This document shows, one piece after another, positions 33,307-43,694 of a stretch of 64,000 nucleotides of DNA. The stretch's first letter is position 1; the number at the start of each line of letters is the position of its first letter. Both the position numbers and the translations under genes were made by a program. Below the pieces are notes generated by a model. The model ran no database searches, was not told the DNA's origin, and saw only the letters and a program-made list of their open reading frames with translations. The DNA lies in contig JANFAH010000002.1 in assembly GCA_024663395.1 (NCBI GenBank), forward strand, positions 6,076,001 through 6,140,000, read 5' to 3'. The DNA is from Pisolithus tinctorius (Eukaryota; Basidiomycota; Agaricomycetes; Boletales; Pisolithaceae).

Positions 33307-33829
33307 TGTCATAGTCATGTCTCAACCCCTGCTGGACTCGGCCTCACATTTGCTCAGTCTGGCCTCAGCCTCACCAATCCTTATCCCCAGATGGTCTAGC
33401 ATGACACACACTGCTTTGCAGTGCATGTCACTTTGGTTGAATTCTGCCTGGTCTTGTCCCTGGTTTGCCTTGTCCCAGTCTCCATTGTCTTTGTCATACA
33501 TTACTAATACTTGTCTTACCAATCGTCTTAGCAATCTTTGTGAGACCAGCATTAACAGTCTCCATACTATAGTTGTCTCTAGTATATAAACTCATAGATA
33601 CTCAGCCTGTACTCTTCAGTCTGAAATCAACTAAGTTACTCTGATAATCCCATCTTGGCCTCAGACTTGGACTGTGACCCATGCAAGGGAATAGTGCTGT
33701 GTCACCAGTCACTAAGTCCAATCAGTCCACCCATCGGTACCTTCTTCTCCCCTCCTGATTCTGACTCCTCAGCCGCACACCCACTTCAGTTTCTGGTCTG
33801 GTCTCAACCCAGGCAACCCAAACTTGACA
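33307..33829 (+). repeat. GypA 5' LTR (523 bp, inverted)
   Basis: TGTCATAGTCATGTCTC...AAACTTGACA. Same family as 16678-17199 with small differences. A promoter-like TATATAAACTC is near 33580. Followed by a short leader and the gag start at 33868. Confidence 0.9.
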
Positions 33830-33867
33830 GTATTTCAGACTTGCCACTTGTGTGGGTCTAATGTACC

Positions 33868-34088
33868 ATGGCAACCAAGACTCATTTCCAACCTCCCCAT
33901 GGCTGCTCTGCCACCAACCCTTACTCTGCCTCAGCCAGTGGGGCTCACCACGAGACAGCACTAGCTGCCTTGGGCACCACTAGGCACTCTCCAGATCCCA
34001 TCAGTCCTTTCAGGGGCTTTTCAGCCTGGACATCCAATACTCCCACCCCATGCCATCCCACTGCTCCCATCCCTGAGGATGACCCTGG
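33868..34088 (+). pseudogene. GypA gag N-terminus (separated by the inversion)
   Basis: ATG at 33868 opens MATKTHFQPPHGCSATN..., ending PIPEDDPG at BL-b. Joined to the GypA gag at BL-a it gives an uninterrupted reading PEDDPG-NDGPGDDDD, which is the main coding evidence for the inversion. Confidence 0.82.
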
Positions 34089-35920
34089 TGTCAGGTGTTG
34101 TGGACATGGTTACAGCTGACTCTGCCTAACTCATTGACAAATTGTGCATAATGCCCATGCATGCAGATGAAGACTAGAGGCCTCATGCATAGAAAGACTG
34201 CTGGACATTAACAGTCATCCTTCACACAAGAACGAGTCATCAGTGCTAAAGAGAAAAGAGGAAGCGAGTTAAGCATGCATAAAAGGTTTTTAGCACCTGT
34301 GTACAGCATTCCAGTTTTCATTGTATCTCCACCATTTCCAAAGATATTGACTCCACTCTCACACTTGCTTAAAGTGCTCAGCCCCATGATTCTTCCTTCC
34401 AAATTTGGAGAAGATCCGTGCACCCTATGCATTTCTACAGCACTCCATCCATCAGATGCTCATTTTGCTAAGTCCATCAATCATGGCCACCTCTTCATCA
34501 ATCATCTCGCTTGTCTCATTTGCCAGAGACAGTGGCTATGTATATCTGCCAGGTGTTCCCACCAGCTTCCGTCCTGAAGCCCCCTGGTTCATCCCATCGT
34601 TGTCAGCCCCATCTTGTCCCATGCAGCTTGGTCAGCATGTTCTCCTTGTCAGTATGACTTCCAGAAGGATGTTCTTTGGTCACCTCAGGTCTGTCACTCG
34701 GTTAGAAAGGTCTTATGTGGTCGTTTCAGTCTCCCCTCTTGATGAAGCATATGGATCGTTCCTCCCTGCTCCCTGCACCATCTTTATTCCAGTCTCATCC
34801 ATCATTCTTCCCACATTGCAACAGCTGCAGTATAATCTACCATCCTCCAGCCTCCCTGATCGCATTCATGATGAGTATGACATGCATCTTGCCTTCCTAC
34901 TGCAAGATCCAGCAGAAGACATCCCCCCTTCTCCTCCTTCATCAGAGCCCCATTCATGAAGTTTTTGTTAACTTTGCTGAGAGGATGAAAGAGTGGGGGA
35001 TGTGATCACATATGCTCCCATTGCCCCACAGACCCCCAACACCCTAGCCCCTTTGATGCCTGACTCATGCCCTTCAATTCTGGAATTAATACTTCCCTAT
35101 CTGGAAACACCATTCATCTGTCATGCCATCTTTGGATCTAGAGATGTCTCCACCAAGATCTGACTTGCATCGCCACCCCCTAATGTGATATCAGTGTGCT
35201 TACTCAGTTTCTGACTCTATTTGACTCATTCTGTGATATTTTGACTATCCTTGACTCATTCATTGCCAATACTTACCAATCCTCCTTGCTTGCTTACTTT
35301 TTGTTTGTTGCTTACTCATCATGATTACTCAGTCCTTACTCATTACTTACCAAGTGTTTGTGCCTTGTTTGTCACAAGCTGTGCTCCCCCCATAGTATAT
35401 AAACCCCCATGTACTTAGCTACCAAGAAACAATTCAGAAGCAGTCCAGAAGTCAGCTCAGCTTAGTGCCTATCTCATCGTCGACAGTTGAGGCTCCACAA
35501 AGGGGTCTATCTGTCATCATTTGTATACTTGGTAGTTGAGGCTCATTTGGACGAGTCTATCTGCCATCCTTCATCATCCGAAGCTTCCTCTTAGTCAGCA
35601 GTCTTAGTCATCCCTCCACTCCTGTGTAACTTGTCATCAACTTGTGCCAGGAGCATATTCTATTGAAGTCCATTAATCCCAAGTCCTTTCGGCTGAACAC
35701 CCCTGCTCTGTTCAGCATCCCCTTCTCAATCAGCATTCATTCATCCTCTCCTGCATAACTTGTCGATGACTTGTGCCAGGAGCCCTCTACTTGAAGTCCC
35801 CCCACATATTAAGGTTTTCTGCACTCCAGGTTCTGTGGAGGCACACCACCACTCACTCTTTATTTGTCTTTGGTGTTGGATTTGTTTGGTTTTTGCCAGC
35901 ATTCCACACTTTGACTCACA
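34089..35920 (+). mobile_element. BL-b: 1.83-kb LTR-like repeat
   Basis: TGTCAGGTGTTGTGGACATGG (lacking a 9-base segment present in other copies) to ...TTTGACTCACA. Left flank CTGG (34085-34088), right flank CTGG (35921-35924). TATATAAACCCCC at about 35397; downstream a 36-bp segment with AACTTGTCRWCRACTTGTGCCAGGAG occurs twice (about 35640 and 35757). Orientation opposite to BL-a, so the pair can recombine to invert the DNA between. Confidence 0.85.
34483..34959 (+). CDS. Conserved BL-repeat ORF (158 aa), copy b
   Basis: MATSSSIISLVSFARDSGYV... to SSEPHS, same length as copy a and uninterrupted. An earlier in-frame ATG at 34456 would add nine residues but is not shared by copies a and d, so 34483 is chosen. 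Function unknown. Confidence 0.45.
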   Translation: MATSSSIISLVSFARDSGYVYLPGVPTSFRPEAPWFIPSLSAPSCPMQLGQHVLLVSMTSRRMFFGHLRSVTRLERSYVVVSVSPLDEAYGSFLPAPCTIFIPVSSIILPTLQQLQYNLPSSSLPDRIHDEYDMHLAFLLQDPAEDIPPSPPSSEPHS

Positions 35921-36130
35921 CTGGGGCAGGACATGTGGCTGGACTGGATGTTACACTGGCCCGGTACAAACTGAGGGGACAACTCGACTGGGCACTGCCT
36001 TGCAGTGCCATGCGAGCTAACACATTTCTGGGTCAAAGGGTTTTCAGGCTGGGACTGGGGCAAGGGTTGGATGGGACCAGTTGAGACTGGGGTAGAGCTG
36101 GTCTAGGGTGGTCTAGACACGGTCATGACA
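35921..36130 (-). repeat. GypB 3' LTR, proximal part
   Basis: CTGGGGCAGGACATGTGG... to ...CACGGTCATGACA, matching 57311-57515. A polypurine tract (minus GCTCCAAGAGGGGGATAC) follows at 36131-36148. Distal half is at 28947-29328. Confidence 0.88.
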
Positions 36131-36261
36131 GTATCCCCCTCTTGGAGCCAAGCCCATGAGGCTCCAATGAGGACAATGCTGAGATTGAAAATTTTGTGTC
36201 TGACCTTGAAAGCCAGTGGACGTAAGACCGGTCCACCCCAGGTTTGGTTCTTCACTTCGAC

Positions 36262-37283
36262 ATGTCTATTCACCAGTCCAGAACTCCTTACAATCAAGAC
36301 ATACTGCCTGACCTGACCCGGGCGACAAGCACAGGGCTGCAGGCAGGCAGCAATGATGACGACGAGGCCATCCAGGGAAAACTGGCCGAACACAAGAGGC
36401 GCAAGGCTAGGGCACAGGAGGAAGCCTGGTTGGAGGCCGAGAGGCAGGAGCAGGCCCAGCTCAAAGAGGAAAGGGTGCATGCAGAGGCAGAGGTGCAGAG
36501 GATAGAGGCTGCACGCAAGGCTGAAGAGGCCAGAAAGGAAGCTGAGAGCTGGCAGGCTGATGCCCTGGTCAGTAGTTCCACTGGGGCCAGGCCAAATGTC
36601 GAGGTGATGAGTCCTCAGTGAGTATTGTGATGACCACCACCGGTGTTGATGACTAACATTCCAACAGTTGCCTTCACTGCACCCGGACCAACACACCCTG
36701 TCTGCACAGCACCGATAGTAAGAAGAAGCACATGGCGTGTAACCAGTGCAACGAGCTCAAGGAGTGCTGCCAGTGGCCAGTCGAAGGTGAGGCCAGTGCT
36801 GGGCTGGCTGGGGACAAGGGGAAGAGAAAGGCAGATGTGATGTCCCCTCGCATGGGTGAAAAGAAGAAGAGGTTGTGACACCCATCTGCAAAGGTAACCA
36901 AGGGTGCAGGTGATGAGGAGGACGACGTAGGGGAGGGGCCCTCGACAAAGAAGACTGGTCCTGTTACCAGCGACCAGATGGAGCGCCTGATCAAGGTGGT
37001 GGAGCACATGGCCGACAACATGGCTGGTCTTGTGACAGTGCAAAAAGAGGTTTCCCGAAACTTCTACCAGTTCTCCTGGTCATATGAAACCTATGTCGAA
37101 GAGCACTTCGAATTCCTGGCACCAGAAGTGCCTTCAGACTGGGACACCACTGACGAGGAAGACAGCGAAGTCAAGGGACTCAACAATGAGTTGGGGGGGT
37201 TGAGGGAGGAAGAGGAGGAAAGCCAGTCCTGGTCTGAGTCAGGTGACCAGGCTGGTGCCAGTTCCACTGGGTCCCAGGTCTGA
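36262..37283 (+). pseudogene. Zn2Cys6-type cluster gene carried antisense inside GypB (one premature TGA)
   Basis: Exon 1 36262-36617, 50-nt intron with GTGAGT donor and CAG acceptor, exon 2 36668-37283; 324 codons in total. Cysteines at residues 120, 123, 130, 143, 146 and 153 repeat the C-x2-C-x6-C-x12-C-x2-C-x6-C spacing of the GypA copy, with the intron just before the first Cys in both. The N-terminus is a Glu/Ala/Arg-rich probable coiled coil (KLAEHKRRKARAQEEAWLEA), the C-terminus is acidic. TGA at 36876-36878 (codon 189) in a KKKRL-stop-HPS context is probably a former CGA; the frame continues to 37283. It starts 132 bp inside the 3' LTR. Confidence 0.82.
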
Positions 37284-37463
37284 GGTTGCGTGCACATAGT
37301 GTAGTGTTTTCCTTTTCTGTACACCTGTGAATGCCAATGCCCGGTTCCGGTTCTGAAGTATGAAAGAAAGCAATAAGGGAAAAATAAAGGAAATCAAGAC
37401 ATGGTAAGTACTATGAGATAGGAGAAAAAGATAAGGAGAAAGAAAACTGAGGCTGGTTCTATG

Positions 37464-38049
37464 TTATTTCTTGAATGGACTGGGTTTGTCTGGGTACTGG
37501 TCATGAAACTCTTGGACGAGTTCTGAGGCATTGTCCAGCTCTGTTGCTAACACCCAGGTAGTTTCTTCATCAGTTCCCTCATAGCCAGTCCACTGGACCA
37601 GGTACTGCAACCAACACCTTCTGTGCTGGTCGACCTTCAAATCGAGTATCTCTGCTACCTTGAATTCCAAGTCGCCATCAACATCTACTGGTGGGGGTGG
37701 AGGTTGAGACCGGTTGGGTATGGTGTTTGGGATGGCCGCTTCAAGTTGGGATACATGAAAGACCGGGTGTACAGCGCACATAGAGTCTGGTAGGTGTAGG
37801 GTGAATGAGTGGGAACCAGCCTGGGCTATTATGGGATAGGGTCCCAGGTTCTTCTCACTCAGTTTCTTGGAGGGCCAGGTTGACCAGAAGTACTTGGCTT
37901 TTACATAGACATTGTCGCCCACTTTGAAGTCCAGGGCTGGCATGCGCTTAGCATCTGCCGGTCCTTGGTAGTGTTGCTGGGCGAGAGCCATTTCTTCATG
38001 TAGGTACTGGTGCAGTGAATCTAAGTCGACTGTGTAATCACAAGCCCGG
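37464..38049 (-). pseudogene. GypB integrase C-terminus and chromodomain
   Basis: Reads DYTVDLDSLHQYLHEEMALAQQHYQG...GDNVYVKAKYFWSTWPSKKLSEKNLGPYPI...HPVFHVSQLEAAIPN, then a chromodomain EFKVAEILDLKVDQHRRCWLQYLVQWTGYEGTDEETTWV and ends at 37464. This stretch is open. At 38049 it is cut by HG; the upstream coding part resumes at 42137. Confidence 0.85.
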
Positions 38050-38397
38050 TGTAGGAAAGTAGATTTGAGAGTGAGGTTGAGGGGAACAATGAGGTCTGAG
38101 GGGAGTGAGTAAGCCAAAGGGGCTTCTATAGCCTAGGCAAGGATCCTGGTTGTCGTCTGAAGGCTTCTGAGGCTGTCTGGGTGCAGGGAAATGACCTGCT
38201 CAAACTCGTCTCTCGTCTGTGGTAACTCGTCTATTATATTTAAGGAAAACTAACTATGCCAGTCACTAGGTAGTGCTGACTAAGCAACAAAAAAAGCGAA
38301 ACCCTAAGAACAAGTAGCAGAGGGATAGCTAGAACAAAATAAAGTAAAATCATCAAAATAAAACAACTCCCCCAGTAGGGAAATTACATTCCCTACA
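38050..38397 (-). repeat. HG 3' LTR (348 bp)
   Basis: Minus strand starts TGTAGGGAATGTAATTTCCC, whose GTAGGGAA/TTCCCTAC arms form a terminal hairpin, and ends CTTTCCTACA. The pair differs at a few positions only (for example GGGAGTGAGTAAG against GGGAATGAGTAGG). Confidence 0.92.
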
Positions 38398-38639
38398 TCC
38401 CAGGGGTACTCGAGATCTTGACTGTCCCCAGTCAACCCAAAGGCAGCTTGACTACACAATAATCCATGGTCACGAGGGAGGAGGTGAGACAACGACTCGT
38501 TGATGAAAAACGGGTGCTCGGAATGCCGCGATATGAGATATGATGACAGAAGGGAATGCAGCGAGTACCTTGCAAAATGAGCAGAGAGAATCCGCGTGCC
38601 CGATCCTGAGATATCCACAAATCCACCCATGGGTACCCT

Positions 38640-39910
38640 CATTCACCAAAAACCAAATGTAGCCACGAGTTCTGCAGCGACGACAACGGAAAAGCTACCA
38701 TTCTGAAGCTGTCGAATGGTAGCATCGGGATCCAGAAAAGCGAGAGATACGGTCGAGAGATGAGCGAGATACTCGCAGAGTCGTCCTAAAGTGTCTGCAA
38801 CAACAAAATGGGGTGTATCTCCACAACGGCGGCAGCGAGTGCGATGTATGATATACCGTCAGAAAGCCCTCGATGAGTAGTACAAAGTCCCCAAAAAGCG
38901 AGAGGTCCGGCGGTGAAATGGGCGAGTTATCATGCATACAGCGTTGTTGACTGAAAAGGGGAACACTGCAGGCCAACAACGGATGCTCGGGATGCGGCGA
39001 AACTGCCAGTAATGATGAAGGGGAATGTAGCAAACATGCTGAAAAAGAGACGGAGGGAATCCGTCTAGGCGGGCCTAAGATATTCGCAAAGATGTCTGAA
39101 AGTGCCTCTAACCACGAAAATGAGCATATCTCGACGATGTCTGCGCGGAATTTGACAAAAGAGGTATCCCCGGAAAGGGCTGCATGAGGGGAATGGACTG
39201 CCAGAAAAGCGAGAGGAACGGCGCTCGAGTGCGCGAGATATGACAAGAGGACCTCAAGGGCAGGGAGAAGGGGTCAACTCGCACAACAACGGCTGGGACG
39301 ATCAACACGAAACTCCGGGAGGCGGTAGAGGATTCGTGGGCGAACAGGGAGAACGAGTAAACACGCCGATTGGATCAGCCGATCCTGAGTTATAAGCAAA
39401 ACCATCTCAAAACCCTCTGGATATGAAAATGCTGATATCTCGACAACGGTTGCGCGGAATTTTACAAAGCAGGTTTCCCCAGGAAGGGCTCAGCGAGAGG
39501 GATGAACGACCTGAAAAGCGAGAGGAGCGACGCAGAACTGCGTGAGCGACCATGGCATGACCTCGAGGATGGCCTTCGCACAAAAATGCAAATATCTCCG
39601 GAGCCACTGGACCTATCCAAACAACCCTGATATCAACATGGAGTATTCGTCGTGGACTACAATCCTCCCGAAAGGCGAGAGGCGCGGCGCAGAAACGAGC
39701 GAGATATGAGTAAGTACCCTGAGAATGGACCTATCCACAAAAAATGCGAATATCTCCTCAACGGCTGGGCGCCTGCAAGCGATCTTGGTACCAACAGAGA
39801 GCTAATGTCGAGTAGAACGAGCCTGCCAAAAAGCGAGAGGAACGGCGCGATGACGAGCGAGGTACGTGCTGGATACACGCTCAGTATGAGGAAGTATTCA
39901 CCTTGACGAG
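38640..39910. repeat. Phased non-coding repeat inside HG, period about 156 bp
   Basis: The motif AAAAGCGAGAGGNNCGGCG (with variants) has its CGAGAG at 38741, 38899, 39210, 39519, 39676 and 39834, with weaker matches near 39053 and 39365; spacing is 154-158 bp or twice that. A second motif, AATATCTCNNCAACGGYTGCGCGG, keeps the same spacing. Units are highly diverged outside these motifs. The spacing is not a constant multiple of three, which argues against a protein repeat. Confidence 0.8.
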
Positions 39911-40190
39911 CGATGAGCGGTGTCGACAGTGGCCTTGTCAGAACTGTATCCGTGGATGGGAGGCATCGTGTAGAGCGCAGGAGGGTGCTAGGTGCACTGC
40001 TAAACAGCATTCTGCGGGGAACTCGAGCCTGGGGGGTAAAACACAGAACAAAAGAAAAGAAAAACTAAACATGTATAATGTACCAAAAACTTCGCATAAC
40101 GACGTAGGTAGATCCATACTAGATACTGTAAGATCCATAAGCAAAAGAAGTAAAAAAAACAACATAATGGAATTCATGCGACACGCAGCA

Positions 40191-41561
40191 TTAACGCGCT
40201 CTTCGAGAGCGCCGGGGCGCACGACTGTGGCTGCGCGATCGCTTCGGCTTGGGACGGATGTATGAATATGCCTTCCTCGAATGTGAATGAGAGCGCGAGT
40301 GTGAGGACGAGGACGAGGAAGAAGGGAGTGAGCTACTGGTTGAATATGAACACGAGCGCCTTCGAGGGTGATACTGCTTTGAGCTGTGGGCATACGACTG
40401 GACCGGTTTGAATTCACCACTCGAACGCATGTATGAACCCGTTCGACTCTGTGAGCGCGAACGTGAACGACGAGGTGAGGGCGATTGGCCTCGGCCATGT
40501 GGCCACCTTGACTGTGGCTGCGCATGCGGTGAGCTACGAGAGCACTCGGCTGATGAGCGACGAGATGGAATGGCTGGCGGGTTGGGCACTGCTGGCTTGA
40601 GCTGGACAGTAGGTAGGGACTGAGTATGCGTGATGCTCATCTGAGCAGGTATGCACGATGGTGTGTCGAACACGCTTCGAGAGGGTGCGGCTGTGGGCGA
40701 AAGCGAGCGAGCGAGCGACGAGCCCCTACAAGTCTCGAACTGGCTTGTCAACGAAGACCAGTTGTCGAGACGGTCTCATAGAGTCCGTCCGGCAATTTCG
40801 CGCGGGATTTCCAGTCCTGTAGGTAGAACAACGCAGCTGTCAACAAGTAGACACTTTCCCGAAGCTAAATACGACTTGAATGAATGGCAACCTGCCCGAA
40901 TATGGCCTGAAAGTCCGCAGAAGAAGCAGAATGAGTACGAACAGCGGGGTGTACGGCTGTCCGAGGCTTGTGGTGGCTGCGCGCATGAACTGTCGACCTT
41001 GCGGCTCTTCCAGAGGCCGTTGTTCAGTGCGAGAACCCGTTTAGCTGCAATCATAAGACTAGACACAGTAAGCTCTTGATCTGGCGAGTCAAGAAACTCG
41101 AGCAGCTCGCATCTGAATTTGGGCGGGAATCCATAAAAAAACACAACAGGTAGATGAGATGTCGACTCTTTCTGCTTTTCGAGAGACAGCGAAAAACGAC
41201 AAAAGCTGCGGAAATACTCGCCCAGGGAAGATACCGAGATGGTGTCCGAGCTTGCGAGTGCACTTTTCAGTCTAAAAAATTGGTTCCTGCAGGACTCCTC
41301 CAGCTCTGGGTACAGTTGAACCACTTCCGAGGTAAAAGAGTCCCAATTTCCATCGCTACTCTCCGCGAGGTGGGACCAGAGGTCCAACAACTCAACAGGC
41401 GCATACTTGAGTGCGAATTTGATGCGTGCGAGCCCGTCTGAGAGGCCAAATCCATCACAGAAATCGATTATGTCATCAAAGTAACTTCGAAGGTCCTCGG
41501 GGCGCCCAGAGAAGCTCGGAGCTTCGGGAGAGCCTCGACACGGAATTTTAAGGCCGAACAT
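40191..41561 (-). pseudogene. HG Gag with zinc knuckle and SR-rich tail (one TGA)
   Basis: 457 codons from ATG 41561. Residues 1-200 form a helical Gag-like region (FSGRPEDLRSYFDDIIDFCDGFG, RIKFALKYAPVELLDLWSHL, LGEYFRSFCRFSL); the zinc knuckle CFFCGLSGHIRAGC is at about 215-228. After TGA at 40776-40778 (GRTL-stop-DRLDNW, probably a former CGA) the same frame continues to 40191 with Ser/Pro sequence and a strongly basic SR/RS tail (RRSRSRSQSRTGSY, HSRSHSHSRKAYSYIRPKPKRSRSHSR). SR tails bind RNA or splicing factors in other proteins; a role in RNA packaging or nuclear import is inference. No protease motif follows. Confidence 0.82.
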
Positions 41562-41769
41562 GACTTCGGGAGTTTATACGAGTGTGAACAGTTGATATGC
41601 GAATGCGCGCGAGCGAGAAAATGCGAATATGCGACTAATGCGAGTGCGAAAGCGAGACTGCGAGGTGTGAAACTGCTAAACCAAGCCTGAAAAATGCGAA
41701 AACAAAGCCAGAAACTGTGAAAACGAATCTGAGAAGGTTGGGGAGGGGTGCCAGGCTAAGACAGAAGCC

Positions 41770-41788
41770 CCTCGCGGTGGGCTCCAGT
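41770..41788 (-). other. HG primer-binding site
   Basis: Two bases after the 5' LTR the minus strand reads TGGAGCCCACCGCGAGGGG. The leading TGG pairs with a tRNA CCA end, which fixes the element orientation as minus. I cannot name the tRNA from memory. Confidence 0.7.
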
Positions 41789-41790
41789 TG

Positions 41791-42136
41791 TAGGAAAGTA
41801 GATTTGAGAGTGAGGTTGAGGGGAACAATGAGGTCTGAGGGGAATGAGTAGGCCAAAAAGGGGCTTCTATAGCCTAGCAAGATCCTGGTAGTCGTCTGAA
41901 GGCTTCTAGGGCTGTCTGGGTGCAGGGAAACGACCTGCTCGAACTCGTCTCTTGTCTGTGGTAACTCGTCTATTATATTTAAGGAAAACTAACTATGCCA
42001 GTCACTAGGTAGTGCTGACTAAGCAACAAAAAAAGCGAAACCCTAAGAACAAGTAGCAGAGGGATAGCTAGAACAAAATAAAGTAAAATCATCAAAATAA
42101 AACAACTCCCCCAGTAGGGAAATTACATTCCCTACA
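41791..42136 (-). repeat. HG 5' LTR (346 bp)
   Basis: Minus strand TGTAGGGAATG at 42136 to CTTTCCTACA at 41791, with the same hairpin tip as the 3' LTR. Related solo LTRs are at 45772-46115 and 61697-62131. Confidence 0.92.
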
Positions 42137-42986
42137 CTGGTTAGATGTGAGGTTGCGCTCAGGGAAGACCGAGATATTAGGGTGGTAGCCCTTATTAGCA
42201 AAGAAGGGTGATACCCCGGTTGTGGTGCTGGGTGCATTATTGTGGGCAAACTCAGCTAGCAGTAGTAACTTGGCCCAGTTATCCTGTTGGTAGTTACAGT
42301 AGACCCGGAGATATTGTTTGAGGGTCTGGTTGGTGCACTCTGTCTGACCATCCCCCTCTGGGTGATACCCAGAGGTGAAATGTAGACGCATGTCTAGAGC
42401 TTTACCTAGAGACTGGAAGAAGTGAGACACGAACTCTGATCCCTGGTCTGAGGTTACATGGGCTGGTACACTGTGCTTAGAGAACATGTGCATGAGGAAG
42501 AGTTTGGCGAGCTCAGGGGCTGTGATGGTGTTGTGAGTAGGTATGAAGATGGCTTGCTTTGAGAGCTGGTCAACCATGACAAGGATGGCAGTAAAGCTGG
42601 TTGAGGCCAGAAGTTGCTCTATGAAATCCATCGAGATGGAATTCCATGGCTTCTCTGGCATGGGGAGCTGTTTGAGCAGGCCATAAGGCCGGTGGTGAGG
42701 TACCTTGGCCCAGGCACAGGTAGTGCAAGACCAGACATAGTCTTTGACAAATGTCCTTAGGCCGGGCCAGGTGTACTCTTGTCAGATGAGCTCTAAAGTT
42801 CTGTTCTGGCCGAAGTGGCCAGATAAAGGGTGATCATGTTTAAACCTCAAGACACGAAGGCAAAGGTTGTTAGAGTCTGGTACATAGATTCTTCCATCTA
42901 GATGGAGGAAGCTGGCGTCATCAACTGACCACTGGGAATCTGATGTGTCTGAGAACCAGACTTGGGTGACCAGGTCTGAGGGTAGG
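42137..42986 (-). pseudogene. GypB integrase central part
   Basis: Minus strand, downstream of GypC: LPSDLVTQVWFSDTSDSQWSVDD, DGRIYVPDSNNLCLRVL, HDHPLSGHFGQNRTLELI-stop, KDYVWSCTTCAWAKVPHHRPYGLLKQLP, then 42661-42137 MPEKPWNSISMDFIEQLLASTSFTAILVMVDQLSKQAIFIP, HVTSDQGSEFVSHFFQSLG, LHFTSGYHPEGDGQTECTNQTL, FAHNNAPSTTTGVSPFFAN. The HHCC and DDE residues are visible (MDFIE, TSDQGSEF, PEGDGQTE). One stop near 42782. Confidence 0.85.
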
Positions 42987-43387
42987 TGTTACGATATGTA
43001 CTCTTTTCCTTTTGTCTTATCTAATCTTCTCGTCTTATCTTATCTTTGGATCTCGGTCTGGGCTCCAGCCTAGACCTCGCCTCACCTTTACCGTGCTCTC
43101 TCCTTCTGGTACGTTCCGCTCCGCTGTGATATCATTATGACATCACTGTGATGTCACGGACCTCATGTACGCCTCACCGTTACCTCATGTATGCCTCACC
43201 GTTACCTCATGTACTATAGTATAAGTACCGCTGCTCAATCGCCCAACTAGCTCTAAGCTAGTTCATTTGGGTCTTCAGGTCCTAAGGTCACCTGCTTCTA
43301 AGCCGTCTCCTCCTTTCTCCCTATCTACTTTTCTGTTGGTTCTTGGTGCAAGCCTACAACAAACCCTGTTGTTTAGGTCTCGTCACA
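42987..43387 (+). repeat. GypC 5' LTR (401 bp)
   Basis: TGTTACGATATGTACTC...GTCTCGTCACA. Contains CCGTTACCTCATGTA repeats and a TATAGTATAAGTACC promoter motif near 43216. Nearly identical to the 3' LTR except for a 15-bp pyrimidine expansion there. Confidence 0.93.
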
Positions 43388-43694
43388 CTTGAACTAGCTT
43401 CTTATCGTTGTACCCTCGCACCGTTCGTCACCATTCCTCGCTTCTTCCGTGAAGGCTCGTGGGTGTACTCACCAAGTCCCCCAGCCTCTGAACCTGACCC
43501 AAACCTCTTTGTCCCATACATCCCTGAGCATCGCTCGCTCGTCCTGCTCTTCGATCACAACCTCTACCCCCTTCCACCTTCCCCCTCTTACCCCTTTTCG
43601 GTCAAATCCATCTTCACCTGTTCTCTCCCCGCTAAACCGCAGCAACCCCATTACAACCTCCGCCCCCGTCACACCCTAAGACGTCCAGATCACT

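Larger units (their letters stand above)
28947..34088. other. Inverted block between BL-a and BL-b
   Basis: All contents are reversed relative to their partners outside. Evidence: GypA gag/5' LTR (33307-34088, plus) completes GypA (minus) to the left; the GypB LTR half 28947-29328 completes 35921-36130; GypD pol end and 3' LTR (plus) complete GypD (minus) at 57944-63286; target duplications at the four split elements are reverse complements of each other. See the finding for coordinates. Confidence 0.88.
38050..42136 (-). mobile_element. HG: gag-only LTR retrotransposon with hairpin LTR tips
   Basis: LTRs 38050-38397 and 41791-42136 nearly identical; flanks CCGG (38046-38049) and CTGG (42137-42140), a 4-bp target duplication with one probable CpG change. 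Minus order: 5' LTR, tRNA primer-binding site, gag with SR-rich tail, about 1.8 kb of non-coding phased repeats, 3' LTR. No protease, RT or integrase is present, so it must depend on another element. CpG-rich compared with its GypB host, hence younger. Confidence 0.88.

Noticed and set aside
39653..40525. Arg/His-rich minus frames overlapping HG as independent genes
   Set aside because: They overlap the HG Gag SR tail and the phased non-coding repeat in other frames.
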